NCBI GenBank assembly: GCA_045600225.1
Contig: JAZRXL010000027.1
Coordinates: 1 to 64,000, forward strand
Reading direction: 5' to 3'
DNA from: UBA1181 sp045600225
Lineage (GTDB): Bacteria > Bacteroidota > Bacteroidia > Bacteroidales > Paludibacteraceae
Length of the DNA: 64,000 nucleotides
Shown here in pieces: positions 40,206 to 49,518 of the stretch (position 1 is its first letter; each line of letters opens with the position of its first letter). The notes below the pieces were generated by a model that saw only the letters and a program-made list of their open reading frames with translations, had not been told where the DNA came from and made no database searches. The position numbers and the translations under genes were made by a program.

Positions 40206-42599
40206 ATGGAGAAAAAAAGCAGATTAAGTTTGGGAATAAAAATATTAATTGCAGCATGGATTTTATTTTTCATTGGGGTCTTATCCGTCTTTGCTATTTT
40301 TAAACTTATCAGCGATGGAAAAATCGGATATCTTCCACCTGTTGAAGAGTTACAAAATCCAAAGAACAAATATGCTTCAGAAATATACTCGTGCGACATG
40401 AAGATTCTCGGCAGATATTTCAAGGAGAAAGAGAACCGAGTATACACTCCATATCAAGACCTATCACCTCACTTGATTAATGCACTAATATCCACAGAAG
40501 ATGCCAGATACTACGACCATTCAGGTATAGATGGAAGAGCTTTGTTCCGCGTTGGAGTCAAAACAATCGCAATGGGGCAAGACAAAGGAGGAGGAAGTAC
40601 CATCACCCAACAGCTAGCTAAACTTCTTTTTACAGAGGAGAGAGCAAAGGACAAGATGGAGCGAGCAAAACAAAAGTTGACAGAATGGGTTATTGCGGTA
40701 AAGTTGGAGAAACTTTACACCAAAGAAGAGATTATAACCATGTATTTCAATAAATTCGACTGGGTAAACAATGCAGTCGGAATAAAATCGGCAGCTCAAA
40801 TCTATTTTAACAAGACTCCTATGGATTTGAACATAGAGGAGGCGGCCATGTTAGTTGGAATGTTTCAAAATCCAGCGAAATACAATCCAAACAATGAGAA
40901 CAAGAGACCTGCATGTAAGGAAAGAAGAAATGTCGTTCTTTCTCAAATGTGCAGCAAGGGACTTATAACAAAAGCAGAGTGTGACTCTCTCTCTGCACTT
41001 GACATCAAACTGAACTTTCAAAAGGTTGACCACAAATTGGGACTAGCACCCTATTTCCGCGAACACCTCAGAATGTTGATGAATCATAGCAAACCAGATC
41101 CTAAGAACTATCCGAAATGGATGAAGGAGAAATACAGCGAAGACTCTCTAGCATGGGAACAAGATCCTCTATACGGATGGTGCAACAAGAATTTGAAGCC
41201 AGATGGAACTCCTTACAATCTTTATACCGATGGGCTAAAGATTTACACCACTGTCGACTCTCGTATGCAACAATACGCAGAAGAGGCTGTCAAGGAGTAT
41301 TTGGGTGGTTATCTACAACCTATTTTCTTCAAAGAAAACGATTTGAGGAAAAACAAGAAAGCACCTTTTTCAACAACCTCTACCCAAGCTCAAGTAGACT
41401 CCATCATGGCAAAATCTATGAGGATGAGCGACCGTTATTATTGGTTAAAAAGATCAGGAAAGAGCGAAAAAGAGATCAAGGAGATATTCGACACACCTAC
41501 GCAAGTTACCATATTTGATTGGGAGAAAGGAAGTAAAGACACTGTTTTAACCCCTTACGACTCTATCAGATACCAGAAAGCATTCTTGCGTTCAGGTATG
41601 ATGTCTATCAATCCATTCAACGGACAAGTTAAAGCATATGTGGGAGGGCCTGATTTCAACTTTTTCCAATATGATATGGTTTGTACAGGTAGACGTCAAG
41701 TAGGTTCTACAATCAAACCTTTCCTTTACACTTTGGCTATGATTGACGGTATGGATCCTTGCACCATGGTTCCTAACGTTCAGCCTCACTATGTAGACCA
41801 ATACTCAGGTCAAGTTTGGGAACCTAAGAACGTACCTTATGGAGAAGAAGGCAAGAGAGAAATAGGCAAAATGATCACATTGAAGAGAGGTTTGCAAACA
41901 TCAAACAACTGGATCTCCGCGCATTTGGTCCTACAAATAGGTGCAGGAAGATTTGCAAACTTCCTAAACAACTCTCTCGACTTGAAAAGTCATGTAGAAC
42001 CCGTACCACCTATCTGCCTAGGTGCAATGGATGTTTCAATCAGTGAAATGGTTTCTGCTTACACCGCTTTTGCAAATAAAGGTATCAAAGCATCCCCTCT
42101 TTTCGTAACCCGAATAGAAGACAACAACGGGAATGTCATTGCAACTTTCGTTCCTAGGATGAAAGAGGTATACAACGAAGAGACCGCATCTAAGATGATA
42201 TCCTTGTTACAAGGGGTAATCAACGGAGGTACTGGTTTAAGATTGAGGACAAAGAGATACGATTATAGTTTAGGATGGGAAACACCTATAGCAGGAAAGA
42301 CAGGTACCACACAAAACAACTCAGATGGTTGGTTTATGGGATTCGTTCCAAGTTTGGTGACCGGAGTTTGGGTTGGTGGAGAAGACCGTGACATCCACTT
42401 CGATAACATTAGAAACGGACAAGGTTCTGCTTCCGCCCTTCCTATATGGGGTATCTTCATGAATAAAGTTTACAACGATTCAACACTAGGATATTCAAGA
42501 ACTGAGCAATTCGTCACTACACAAAAATACGATTGTTCTTCAAAGGATGACCAACCTATTGTTGGAGAAGAAGCAGATGAACTAATCCTACTTGATTAA
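40206..42599 (+). CDS. Class A penicillin-binding protein (PBP1a type)
   Basis: This bifunctional peptidoglycan synthase is 797 residues with one N-terminal membrane helix (about 11-34). The GT51 glycosyltransferase has catalytic Glu98 in STEDARYYDH and GGGSTITQQLAK. The transpeptidase motifs are all present: Ser501 in STIK, SNN at 566-568 and KTG at 698-700. All catalytic residues look intact, so it should be active in cell-wall synthesis. It starts a plus-strand run of four genes. Confidence 0.96.
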   Translation: MEKKSRLSLGIKILIAAWILFFIGVLSVFAIFKLISDGKIGYLPPVEELQNPKNKYASEIYSCDMKILGRYFKEKENRVYTPYQDLSPHLINALISTEDARYYDHSGIDGRALFRVGVKTIAMGQDKGGGSTITQQLAKLLFTEERAKDKMERAKQKLTEWVIAVKLEKLYTKEEIITMYFNKFDWVNNAVGIKSAAQIYFNKTPMDLNIEEAAMLVGMFQNPAKYNPNNENKRPACKERRNVVLSQMCSKGLITKAECDSLSALDIKLNFQKVDHKLGLAPYFREHLRMLMNHSKPDPKNYPKWMKEKYSEDSLAWEQDPLYGWCNKNLKPDGTPYNLYTDGLKIYTTVDSRMQQYAEEAVKEYLGGYLQPIFFKENDLRKNKKAPFSTTSTQAQVDSIMAKSMRMSDRYYWLKRSGKSEKEIKEIFDTPTQVTIFDWEKGSKDTVLTPYDSIRYQKAFLRSGMMSINPFNGQVKAYVGGPDFNFFQYDMVCTGRRQVGSTIKPFLYTLAMIDGMDPCTMVPNVQPHYVDQYSGQVWEPKNVPYGEEGKREIGKMITLKRGLQTSNNWISAHLVLQIGAGRFANFLNNSLDLKSHVEPVPPICLGAMDVSISEMVSAYTAFANKGIKASPLFVTRIEDNNGNVIATFVPRMKEVYNEETASKMISLLQGVINGGTGLRLRTKRYDYSLGWETPIAGKTGTTQNNSDGWFMGFVPSLVTGVWVGGEDRDIHFDNIRNGQGSASALPIWGIFMNKVYNDSTLGYSRTEQFVTTQKYDCSSKDDQPIVGEEADELILLD

Positions 42600-42611
42600 A
42601 GCACAAACGAA

Positions 42612-43883
42612 ATGAATATCAGAGAAAGAGTACTAAATAATTTGGGAGTTTTAGGGCAATGGAGCAAATTGGCCCATGGTTACTTCATGTTTCCTAAATT
42701 AGAAGGAGAGATTGGTCCTCACATGAAATTCAGAGGGAAAAATGTTCTCAACTGGAGTATGAATAACTATTACGGATTGGCAAACAATCCTGACATAAAG
42801 AAACAAGAAGCAGAATTGGCAACCCAATACGGATTCTCTGCACCTCTTGGCTCTCGATTGATGACAGGTCAAACCTCCATCCACGAAGCATTAGAGAGTA
42901 AAATCTCGGAATTTGTCAAAATGGAGGATTGTTTCGTTCTCAACTCATTCTATCAAGGAATGATTTCCATCATAGATTCACTTTGCAGTAAGAATGACAC
43001 TGTCGTGTATAGTTACGACGTTCATTCAAGTATACAAGATGGAATTAGACTTCACTCGAATCGTCGTTTCATTTATTACAAAAACGACATTGAAGCAATC
43101 GAAGAACAGGTACAAAAGGCATGTGAGGCAGCCAAAGAAAAAGACGGAGGCGTTTTGTTCGTTACAGAAGGTGTAATCGGTGTCACCGGCGAACTGGCTC
43201 CTCTAGATAAGATTGTTGCCTTAAAAGAAAAATACGGATTCCTTCTTATCGTAGAAGACGCTCATGGATTTGGAACTGTCGGTCCAAATAGAATTGGAGC
43301 TGCAGACTATTTTGGAGTGCAAGACAAAGTAGACCTTATGGTGGGAACTTTTGGTAAGGCCATGTGCATCACCGGAGGCTTCGTTGCAGGAAACGAAGAG
43401 TTGATCAATTACCTTCGCTACAACATGAGATCACAAACGTTTTCCGAAGCTTTGCCTTCTGCAATAACAGCAAGTGCCATCAACCGCTTAGACTACATCA
43501 TCAACCATCCTGAGCAACTAAAGAAGCTCAATACCATTACAGAGGCTTTACAAAAAGGACTTAGAAAGGCAGGATTGAACATAGGCAACACCAACTCTCC
43601 TGTCACTCCTGTCTATATGCAGATGGAGAACATTCAAGAAGCCGTGCATATGATGATGGATCTAAGAGAAAACTTTGGTATTTTCTGCGTGAACATTCTA
43701 TATCCATACATAGAAGAGGGCCAAGTCATGATACGCTTGATTCCAACACCATTGCATACAATGGATGATGTCAATCACACTATTGAGGCTCTATCCAAAA
43801 TAGCAGAAAACACAAAAGCAGGAAAGTACAGAGATAATAACCCTATTGCCCCAAACAATCAATCTGACGAGCATGAAGAGTAA
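42612..43883 (+). CDS. Alpha-oxoamine synthase family PLP enzyme (KBL/AONS-like)
   Basis: This fold-type I PLP enzyme has 423 residues. Landmarks are NYYGLANNPDIKKQEAELATQYGFSAPLGSRLMTGQ, LIVEDAHGFGTVGPNRIG and the PLP Lys in VGTFGKAMCITGG. The family includes 2-amino-3-ketobutyrate ligase, 8-amino-7-oxononanoate synthase and serine palmitoyltransferase. The sequence does not let me choose, although a lipid or cofactor acyl-transfer role is plausible in a sphingolipid-making phylum. It begins 12 bases after the PBP gene and overlaps the deaminase gene. Confidence 0.85.
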   Translation: MNIRERVLNNLGVLGQWSKLAHGYFMFPKLEGEIGPHMKFRGKNVLNWSMNNYYGLANNPDIKKQEAELATQYGFSAPLGSRLMTGQTSIHEALESKISEFVKMEDCFVLNSFYQGMISIIDSLCSKNDTVVYSYDVHSSIQDGIRLHSNRRFIYYKNDIEAIEEQVQKACEAAKEKDGGVLFVTEGVIGVTGELAPLDKIVALKEKYGFLLIVEDAHGFGTVGPNRIGAADYFGVQDKVDLMVGTFGKAMCITGGFVAGNEELINYLRYNMRSQTFSEALPSAITASAINRLDYIINHPEQLKKLNTITEALQKGLRKAGLNIGNTNSPVTPVYMQMENIQEAVHMMMDLRENFGIFCVNILYPYIEEGQVMIRLIPTPLHTMDDVNHTIEALSKIAENTKAGKYRDNNPIAPNNQSDEHEE

Positions 43884-44343
43884 AGAATATTACATGAAAA
43901 AAGCCATAGAGATCTCCAAGAAAAGTGTTCAAAACGGAGGAGGACCTTTTGGTGCAGTCATTGTAAAAGATGGTAAAATAATTGCCAGTTCTAATAACAA
44001 GGTAACCATCAACAATGACCCAACAGCACATGCTGAAGTGATGGCAATAAGGAAGGCTTGTAAAAAGTTGAAGACATTCGATTTATCTGGATGTGAATTG
44101 TATGCTTCATGTGAACCTTGTCCTATGTGTCTTTCTTCAATGTATTGGGCTCACATAGAGCGTTACTACTATGCCAACCAGAAAGAAGATGCCAAGAGAA
44201 TTGGATTCGACGACAACTTCATATATGACGAATTGGACAAAAAACCTGAGGATAGATTTATCCCTCGCGAGCAGATAATGCACGAAGAAGCACTTACCGC
44301 ATTCAAAATGTGGGAGGAAAAAAGCGACAAGACCGAATATTAA
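43873..44343 (+). CDS. guaD: Guanine deaminase (CDA-fold)
   Basis: This 156-residue zinc deaminase has the motifs TAHAEVMAIRKAC (HAE) and CEPCPMC. It also has the GFDDNFIYDELDKKPEDRFIP segment specific to the Bacillus-type guanine deaminase, as opposed to tRNA adenosine or cytidine deaminases. It would convert guanine to xanthine. The ATG at 43873 lies inside the last codons of the oxoamine synthase gene (11-base overlap). The ATG at 43846 would overlap it further and is less likely. Confidence 0.9.
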   Translation: MKSKEYYMKKAIEISKKSVQNGGGPFGAVIVKDGKIIASSNNKVTINNDPTAHAEVMAIRKACKKLKTFDLSGCELYASCEPCPMCLSSMYWAHIERYYYANQKEDAKRIGFDDNFIYDELDKKPEDRFIPREQIMHEEALTAFKMWEEKSDKTEY

Positions 44344-44377
44344 AAAACAGATTATTCTCTTCTCAATACAGATTTTA

Positions 44378-46327
44378 ATGAAAAATTATGGTTTTTTCCG
44401 CGTAGCATCAGCGGTTCCTAATGTAAAAGTAGCAGACTGCATTTCAAATGGAGAATTCATTCTTTCTATGATGAAAGATGCAGAGGGAAAAGGAATCAGC
44501 ATAATCTGTTTCCCTGAGTTGTGCATAACAGGCTATACATGCCAAGATTTATTCCTACAAACTCCATTAATCTCTGGTGCAGAGAAATCCGTTGCAACTC
44601 TTTGTGAAGAATCAAAGAATTTAAATATCACAGCAATTATTGGAGTTCCCATAAGATTTAATGGGAGTCTATACAATTGCGCCCTCTCTATTCATAAAGG
44701 GAAAATATTAGGTATTGTACCAAAAATCTACTTGCCTAACTACAAAGAGTTTTACGAGAAAAGATGGTTCTCAAACGGAGATTATCTATCAGACCAAACA
44801 ATCAGCTATGCAAACCAAGATTGCATTCCATTTTCATCAAAATTGGTATTCTCTTGTAATAACGGAGAAGATTGCGTAAAATACGGAATTGAGATTTGCG
44901 AGGATGTTTGGGCTCCAATTCCTCCAAGTAGCCACATAACCTTGGATGGAGCAGAGATTATTTTCAATCTTTCTGCCAGCAACGATCTGATTGGGAAGCA
45001 TAATTACTTACGTTCCATCCTTGCCCAACAATCGGCAAGGACAATCAGTGCTTATATCTACTCTTCCTGCGGATATGGAGAATCATCACAAGATGTTGTA
45101 TTTGGAGGGAATGCTCTCATCTACGAAAATGGATCATTATTATCAGCCAACCAACGTTTCTCAATGGAACCTCAAGTGGCAATGGCAGACATTGATATTG
45201 AATCAATTAGGAATGAGCGTTGTTCAAACACTACATTTGCCAAAAGCACTCAAGATTATAACGAAGATATCTGCGAGGTGACTTATTCTCAAAACATCGC
45301 CTCCATTTCTAAAATAAGCAGAGAGGTCAACCCTGCCCCATTTGTACCAAGCGACCAGGAGGAGATGCGAACTCGTTGCGAGGAGATTATCTCCATCCAA
45401 AGCCTTGGGCTGGCACGTCGCATAGCTCAAGTAAATGCGAAAAGCGTAGTTGTGGGAGTATCAGGAGGATTAGACTCAACCCTAGCTCTGCTCGTTGGAA
45501 CAAAAGCAATGGATCTGCTCGGTCGTAGTAGGAAAGACATCATTGGAATTACAATGCCTTGTTTCGGGACTACACAAAGAACCAAAAACAATTCCCTTGC
45601 TTTGATGGATCAACTCGGCATCACATCCGAGACCATAGACATAAAGGATGCAGTGAACCAACATTTCCAAGACATCGGACAAGATCCAAACAACCACGAT
45701 GTGACATACGAGAATTGCCAAGCAAGAGAACGAACTCAAGTTCTAATGGACTATGCTGGAAGAACATCTGGTTTTGTACTTGGAACTGGAGACCTTTCCG
45801 AATTAGCATTGGGTTGGTGTACATACAATGCAGACCATATGAGCATGTATAATGTGAATGTGTCCATTCCTAAAACATTGGTAAAATATTTAGTGCGCTA
45901 TTTTAGTGCAGCTCCAGGATACGAGAAAAGCTCAAAAACACTTCTTGATGTATTAGATACACCAGTAAGTCCTGAGCTGCTTCCACCAACTGCAGACGGT
46001 AAGATTTCTCAAATCACAGAAGACAATGTAGGTCCTTACGAACTACACGACTTCTTCTTATACAACTTTATGCGTAAAGGATTTGGCCCAAAAAAAATCT
46101 ATTGGTTGGCCACCCAAGCGACTTTCTCCACCAACTACAGCAAAGAAACGATAAAGAAATGGCTGACAACATTCTTCAAGAGATTCTTTACCCAACAGTT
46201 CAAACGTAGTTGTTTACCTGATGGTCCGAAGGTAGGTTCTGTATCTTTGAGTCCACGAGGCGATTGGAGAATGCCTTCTGATGCAACATACCGAATGTAT
46301 GTAAAAGAGTGCGAGGAAATCGAATAA
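44378..46327 (+). CDS. nadE: Glutamine-dependent NAD+ synthase
   Basis: This two-domain, 649-residue enzyme amidates NaAD to NAD. The N-terminal nitrilase-like glutaminase has FPELCITGYTC (Glu), PKIYLPNYKEFYE (Lys) and YGIEICEDVW (Cys). The C-terminal synthetase has the ATP pyrophosphatase loop VGVSGGLDSTLAL and GTGDLSELALGWCTYNADHM. It complements nadD in the same window. Confidence 0.97.
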   Translation: MKNYGFFRVASAVPNVKVADCISNGEFILSMMKDAEGKGISIICFPELCITGYTCQDLFLQTPLISGAEKSVATLCEESKNLNITAIIGVPIRFNGSLYNCALSIHKGKILGIVPKIYLPNYKEFYEKRWFSNGDYLSDQTISYANQDCIPFSSKLVFSCNNGEDCVKYGIEICEDVWAPIPPSSHITLDGAEIIFNLSASNDLIGKHNYLRSILAQQSARTISAYIYSSCGYGESSQDVVFGGNALIYENGSLLSANQRFSMEPQVAMADIDIESIRNERCSNTTFAKSTQDYNEDICEVTYSQNIASISKISREVNPAPFVPSDQEEMRTRCEEIISIQSLGLARRIAQVNAKSVVVGVSGGLDSTLALLVGTKAMDLLGRSRKDIIGITMPCFGTTQRTKNNSLALMDQLGITSETIDIKDAVNQHFQDIGQDPNNHDVTYENCQARERTQVLMDYAGRTSGFVLGTGDLSELALGWCTYNADHMSMYNVNVSIPKTLVKYLVRYFSAAPGYEKSSKTLLDVLDTPVSPELLPPTADGKISQITEDNVGPYELHDFFLYNFMRKGFGPKKIYWLATQATFSTNYSKETIKKWLTTFFKRFFTQQFKRSCLPDGPKVGSVSLSPRGDWRMPSDATYRMYVKECEEIE

Positions 46328-46355
46328 CCCGGCAATCAAGGTATTTATACATAAC

Positions 46356-46384
46356 AAAAAAGGTGGATTAAATCCACCTTTTTT
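46356..46384. terminator. Bidirectional terminator between nadE and lemA
   Basis: GGTGGAT and ATCCACC pair around a three-base loop, flanked by A and T runs (46356-46361 and 46378-46384), between convergent genes. Confidence 0.88.
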
Positions 46385-46402
46385 TGTTATATAAAGTAAA
46401 AT

Positions 46403-46984
46403 TTAGAATTGTACTTTTGGAGCTTTCTCTGCGCCCTCTTCTGCCTCGAAATATGGGTGTTTTTCCAATCCTGCAAAAGAAGCGATAAAATTGTTAGGGA
46501 AACGACGGATTGCAGCATTAAACTCTTTTGCTACATCATTATATCTTTTTCTTGCAACAGCAATACGATTCTCGGTACCTTCCAATTGTGACTGTAGTTC
46601 CAAGAAGTTTTGGTTTGCCTTCAAATCCGGATAACTTTCAGCCACAGCCAACAACTTACCCAATGCACCAGAAACGCCACTCTGTGCTTTTTGATACTCT
46701 GCCAACTGTTCTGGAGTTACATTGCTTGGATCTATTGTTATAGACGTTGCCTTTGCTCTTGCTTCGATAACCTCCTTCAATGTCTCCGACTCATGTTTTG
46801 CATACCCTTTTACAGTCTCTACCAAATTAGGAATAAGGTCTGCTCTTCTTTGGTAACAAGCCTCAACGTTTTGCCATTCAGCAGTTACTCTCTCATCATC
46901 TGAAACTAAACCATTGTATGCTCCCACTCCCCATAGAGCCAAACATACCAAAACTACTACCGTAATAACACCTGTCTTTGTCAT
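46403..46984 (-). CDS. lemA: LemA family protein
   Basis: This 193-residue protein has one N-terminal membrane helix (VITVVVLVCLALWGVGAYNGLV). The LemA helical domain includes WQNVEACYQRRADLIPNLVETVKGYAKHE, LKEVIEARAKA and ENRIAVARKRYNDVAKEFNAAIRRFPNNFIA. Its function is unknown but membrane-stress related. It lies downstream of the TPM gene, a pairing seen in many genomes, and is followed by a terminator. Confidence 0.95.
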   Translation of the reverse strand: MTKTGVITVVVLVCLALWGVGAYNGLVSDDERVTAEWQNVEACYQRRADLIPNLVETVKGYAKHESETLKEVIEARAKATSITIDPSNVTPEQLAEYQKAQSGVSGALGKLLAVAESYPDLKANQNFLELQSQLEGTENRIAVARKRYNDVAKEFNAAIRRFPNNFIASFAGLEKHPYFEAEEGAEKAPKVQF

Positions 46985-47015
46985 AACTTATCTGATTTTT
47001 ATGTTAATATTTCCT

Positions 47016-47891
47016 TTAGAATCTTGAACCAGCGCCACCTCCACCTGTGCGACCACCTCCGAAACTTCCACCTCGGAAACCGCCGCCTCCGTGATATCCA
47101 CCACCAAATCCACCATAGTGTCCACCACCAGTAGAGCTACCATAATACTCCTTTATCGTTTTCTGGACAAGATGCCCACAATTCTCACATCTATATGTAA
47201 CAATCTTTTTCCCATATAAAGAAGTCTCTTTAATTCTTTTGCTTGATTCAAGAACAAGTTTATGTGCATTACAATTCGGACATTTCTTCTCGTGTCTTTG
47301 TATAAGATACGAAACGACCAAAATAATAATAAACATAATGATAATAGGAGGGAGATCTGAAAAATCGTCATCATAAGCTTCCGCCTCCATCGTTCCATCA
47401 AGAACCGCACAAACCTTCTCTACCCCATTCAACATTCCTTCAGACCATTGTTCATTCTTAAAGTATGGATTCATTTGCTGTTGCTGAATCCTATAGCACA
47501 ATGCATCCGGCAAATCACCCTCCAAACCATATCCTGTAATAAACTGGACACAACGATCTTTAACAGATAATGTTATTACCAATCCATTATCGGTCGATTT
47601 CTTTCCTACTTTATTTTTTTGGAATATATTGAACGCGAAATAAAAACAATCTTCATCCTCAATCTGTTCTACAACCACAACAACCACCTCTATTCCAGTA
47701 CTCTTTTCCAAAGAGGCCAACATAGTATCCATTCTATAAATGGAGTTGGAGGACAAAAAGCCATCAGGGTCACAAACATACCTATCCTTATCCGTCAAAC
47801 GAACCATAGGGACTTCAGAGGCGGTATACGAGCGTCCCATTACGAATAAAGGGAGCAACACGAATAGAATATTTAAAACAAATCTTTTCAC
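47016..47891 (-). CDS. TPM-domain (YgcG-like) membrane protein with zinc ribbon
   Basis: The GTG at 47891 gives 291 residues: a signal peptide (VKRFVLNILFVLLPLFVMGRS), then a TPM phosphatase-like domain with VCDPDGFLSS and GLVITLSVKDRCVQFITGYGLEG. A membrane helix follows at about 185-205, then a zinc ribbon (CPNC ... CENC) and a Gly-rich tail with many GGG repeats. TPM proteins often pair with LemA, as here. The longest frame begins in the promoter (TTG codon inside the -7 box), so it is not used; no ATG exists before the mature part. Confidence 0.85.
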   Translation of the reverse strand: MKRFVLNILFVLLPLFVMGRSYTASEVPMVRLTDKDRYVCDPDGFLSSNSIYRMDTMLASLEKSTGIEVVVVVVEQIEDEDCFYFAFNIFQKNKVGKKSTDNGLVITLSVKDRCVQFITGYGLEGDLPDALCYRIQQQQMNPYFKNEQWSEGMLNGVEKVCAVLDGTMEAEAYDDDFSDLPPIIIMFIIILVVSYLIQRHEKKCPNCNAHKLVLESSKRIKETSLYGKKIVTYRCENCGHLVQKTIKEYYGSSTGGGHYGGFGGGYHGGGGFRGGSFGGGRTGGGGAGSRF

Positions 47892-47895
47892 CAAG

Positions 47896-47903
47896 CAAAT
47901 ATA
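47896..47903 (-). promoter_or_regulatory. -7 box TATATTTG of the TPM-lemA operon
   Basis: Minus-strand consensus match only four bases before the GTG start at 47891. The transcript would begin at or within a few bases of the start codon. Confidence 0.6.
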
Positions 47904-47931
47904 CAAAAAGGATAGTATAGTATAATAAAAA

Positions 47932-47955
47932 AAGGTCTGAATTTCTCCAGACCTT
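47932..47955 (-). terminator. Terminator of the lptE-secG operon
   Basis: An 8-bp stem (AAGGTCTG / CAGACCTT) with an eight-base loop is followed on the minus strand by TTTTTTT, 39 bases after the secG stop. Confidence 0.8.
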
Positions 47956-47994
47956 CATTAAACGAAAGAGGCAAGCCTCTCGATAATTTCTTTA

Positions 47995-48300
47995 TTATTC
48001 TTGGCTATCAGTCGCTGAAGCCGCAGGCAAATCCTCTACCTGAGATTTCAACTGAGAATCTTCAATCACTGTTCCCTTAGGGCAGAATGCAGCAGAAGCA
48101 ATACTCAAAAATACAAGAACAGAAACCAACACCCATGTTGCTTTCTCTATGAAATCTGTCGTTTTCTTTACTCCCATAATTTGGTTTTGTGCTTGGAAAC
48201 TTGATGCCAAACCTCCACCTTTTGAGTTTTGAATCAAAACAACACCCACCAATAGAAGTGATACTAACACAACGACAATAGTAATAAATGTATAAACCAT
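47995..48300 (-). CDS. secG: Protein translocase subunit SecG
   Basis: This 101-residue protein has two membrane helices. The conserved loop VLIQNSKGGGLASSFQAQNQIMG lies between them, as in SecG of the SecYEG translocon, and a short acidic tail follows. It is the last gene of the sigma-54 activator-lptE-TPR-secG run. Confidence 0.96.
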   Translation of the reverse strand: MVYTFITIVVVLVSLLLVGVVLIQNSKGGGLASSFQAQNQIMGVKKTTDFIEKATWVLVSVLVFLSIASAAFCPKGTVIEDSQLKSQVEDLPAASATDSQE

Positions 48301-48315
48301 ATCTTTTTAAATTGT

Positions 48316-48999
48316 TTATAAATTCTCCATCAGTCTCTCAAAGAATCTGATTTGGTCTGCAAAGTAAACACTTTTTTCTGGATTTTTCAAACTCAAACTC
48401 TTAAATATTTTGATTGCCTGACCGAATTTTTTCTGTTTTATGTATATTTTCGCTAAAGTTTCCGTATAAAATTCCGTAGTTCCTTGTGCTGAAGTTTTAT
48501 CGTCAACATCTTGATTCTCATTATTTTCAGAAATTCGAATCGTCATATCTTGATTATCACTTTTCTCCAAGAAGTTGTCGATTAGACTCTGTCGCTTTGA
48601 ATCTGTTTTTTTTACAGAAGGGACATTCACTGGTTTTAATTGCTCCAATTCTGCCAATATATCCAAAATTGGAGAAGGACTCTTCTTTTCTTCTTTGACC
48701 TCTTCTGTTGGAGCCACGCCACCCTTTGCCTCTTCATTTTCAGCTTTTTCAATCCGAATCGTTGGGGCAGGTTTAAATACCAAATCGTACAATGCTCGTC
48801 GATTAGTTACATAAAGGGAAGTCAAAGGCAACTCTATCTCATAACGAAAATCACCACTATTTCGCAGAGACTTCAAGTACAGCATTCGAAATGTTTGAGA
48901 ATAGGGATATTCATGCAGGAAATTGCGCAAATCCGATATTTTCTCCTCCCCAATACATTCTGGAGCATGCAACATATCTATTATATCCGTTTGCGTCAT
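48316..48999 (-). CDS. TPR-like protein between lptE and secG
   Basis: The 227-residue product begins with a helical domain (LHAPECIGEEKISDLRNFLHEYPYSQTFRMLYLKSL). A charged disordered linker of about 80 residues follows (many Glu, Lys, Ser, Pro). It ends in a TPR-like hairpin (TETLAKIYIKQKKFGQAIKIFKSLSLKNPEKSVYFADQIRFFERL). It is found between lptE and secG in many Bacteroidales and has no assigned function. It starts three bases after lptE and stops 15 bases before secG, so a role in envelope biogenesis is a guess from context. Confidence 0.8.
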   Translation of the reverse strand: MTQTDIIDMLHAPECIGEEKISDLRNFLHEYPYSQTFRMLYLKSLRNSGDFRYEIELPLTSLYVTNRRALYDLVFKPAPTIRIEKAENEEAKGGVAPTEEVKEEKKSPSPILDILAELEQLKPVNVPSVKKTDSKRQSLIDNFLEKSDNQDMTIRISENNENQDVDDKTSAQGTTEFYTETLAKIYIKQKKFGQAIKIFKSLSLKNPEKSVYFADQIRFFERLMENL

Positions 49000-49002
49000 A
49001 TT

Positions 49003-49518
49003 CTACCAATTTGCTACAGTAGCATTAAAAATCTGGCTGATAATGTTCTCCATCAACTGCTCATTCAACTGCTCTTGCACCTGATCAATCGTATAATCAT
49101 TAGAGAAAACTTCATAAGCAGAGAAATTTCGGTCAAAACTCTCTGAAGAATTAACCTTATTGACAAATTTCACATGAACGGACATTTGTAACCGAGACTC
49201 TGATGCCTGACCAGAAGAGTTGACACCCGAAGATATTACCGCATATCCGGAAATCTCTCCGGAAATTTGAAGATCTCCATCTGTCTCGACTGTTTTCAAA
49301 CTTGTTTTTGAAGAAAACTCATCCTTCAAGTTCTCCGTGAAATCAGAAGCAAGCGTAGGATAAACCAATGATGCTCTATTAGGGAAATCCTGAATTGATA
49401 TTGTCTTAATCTTTGTGTAGTCTATTGAAGAACCGTTGAATTTATACGATATTCTGCAAGAGGTAACAAATAGCAATAAAAGAATCGTCAATAAACTATA
49501 TTTTTTACTCCAAACCAT
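49003..49518 (-). CDS. lptE: LPS assembly lipoprotein LptE
   Basis: This 171-residue protein has a signal sequence with the lipobox LFVTSC. It matches the Bacteroidota LptE family: IDYTKIKTISIQDFPNRASLVYPTLASDFTENLKDEF and ISGEISGYAVISSGVNSSGQASESRLQMSVHVKF. LptE plugs LptD in the outer membrane and is needed for LPS insertion. It overlaps the sigma-54 activator gene by 14 bases. It complements lptC, also in this window. Confidence 0.93.
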   Translation of the reverse strand: MVWSKKYSLLTILLLLFVTSCRISYKFNGSSIDYTKIKTISIQDFPNRASLVYPTLASDFTENLKDEFSSKTSLKTVETDGDLQISGEISGYAVISSGVNSSGQASESRLQMSVHVKFVNKVNSSESFDRNFSAYEVFSNDYTIDQVQEQLNEQLMENIISQIFNATVANW

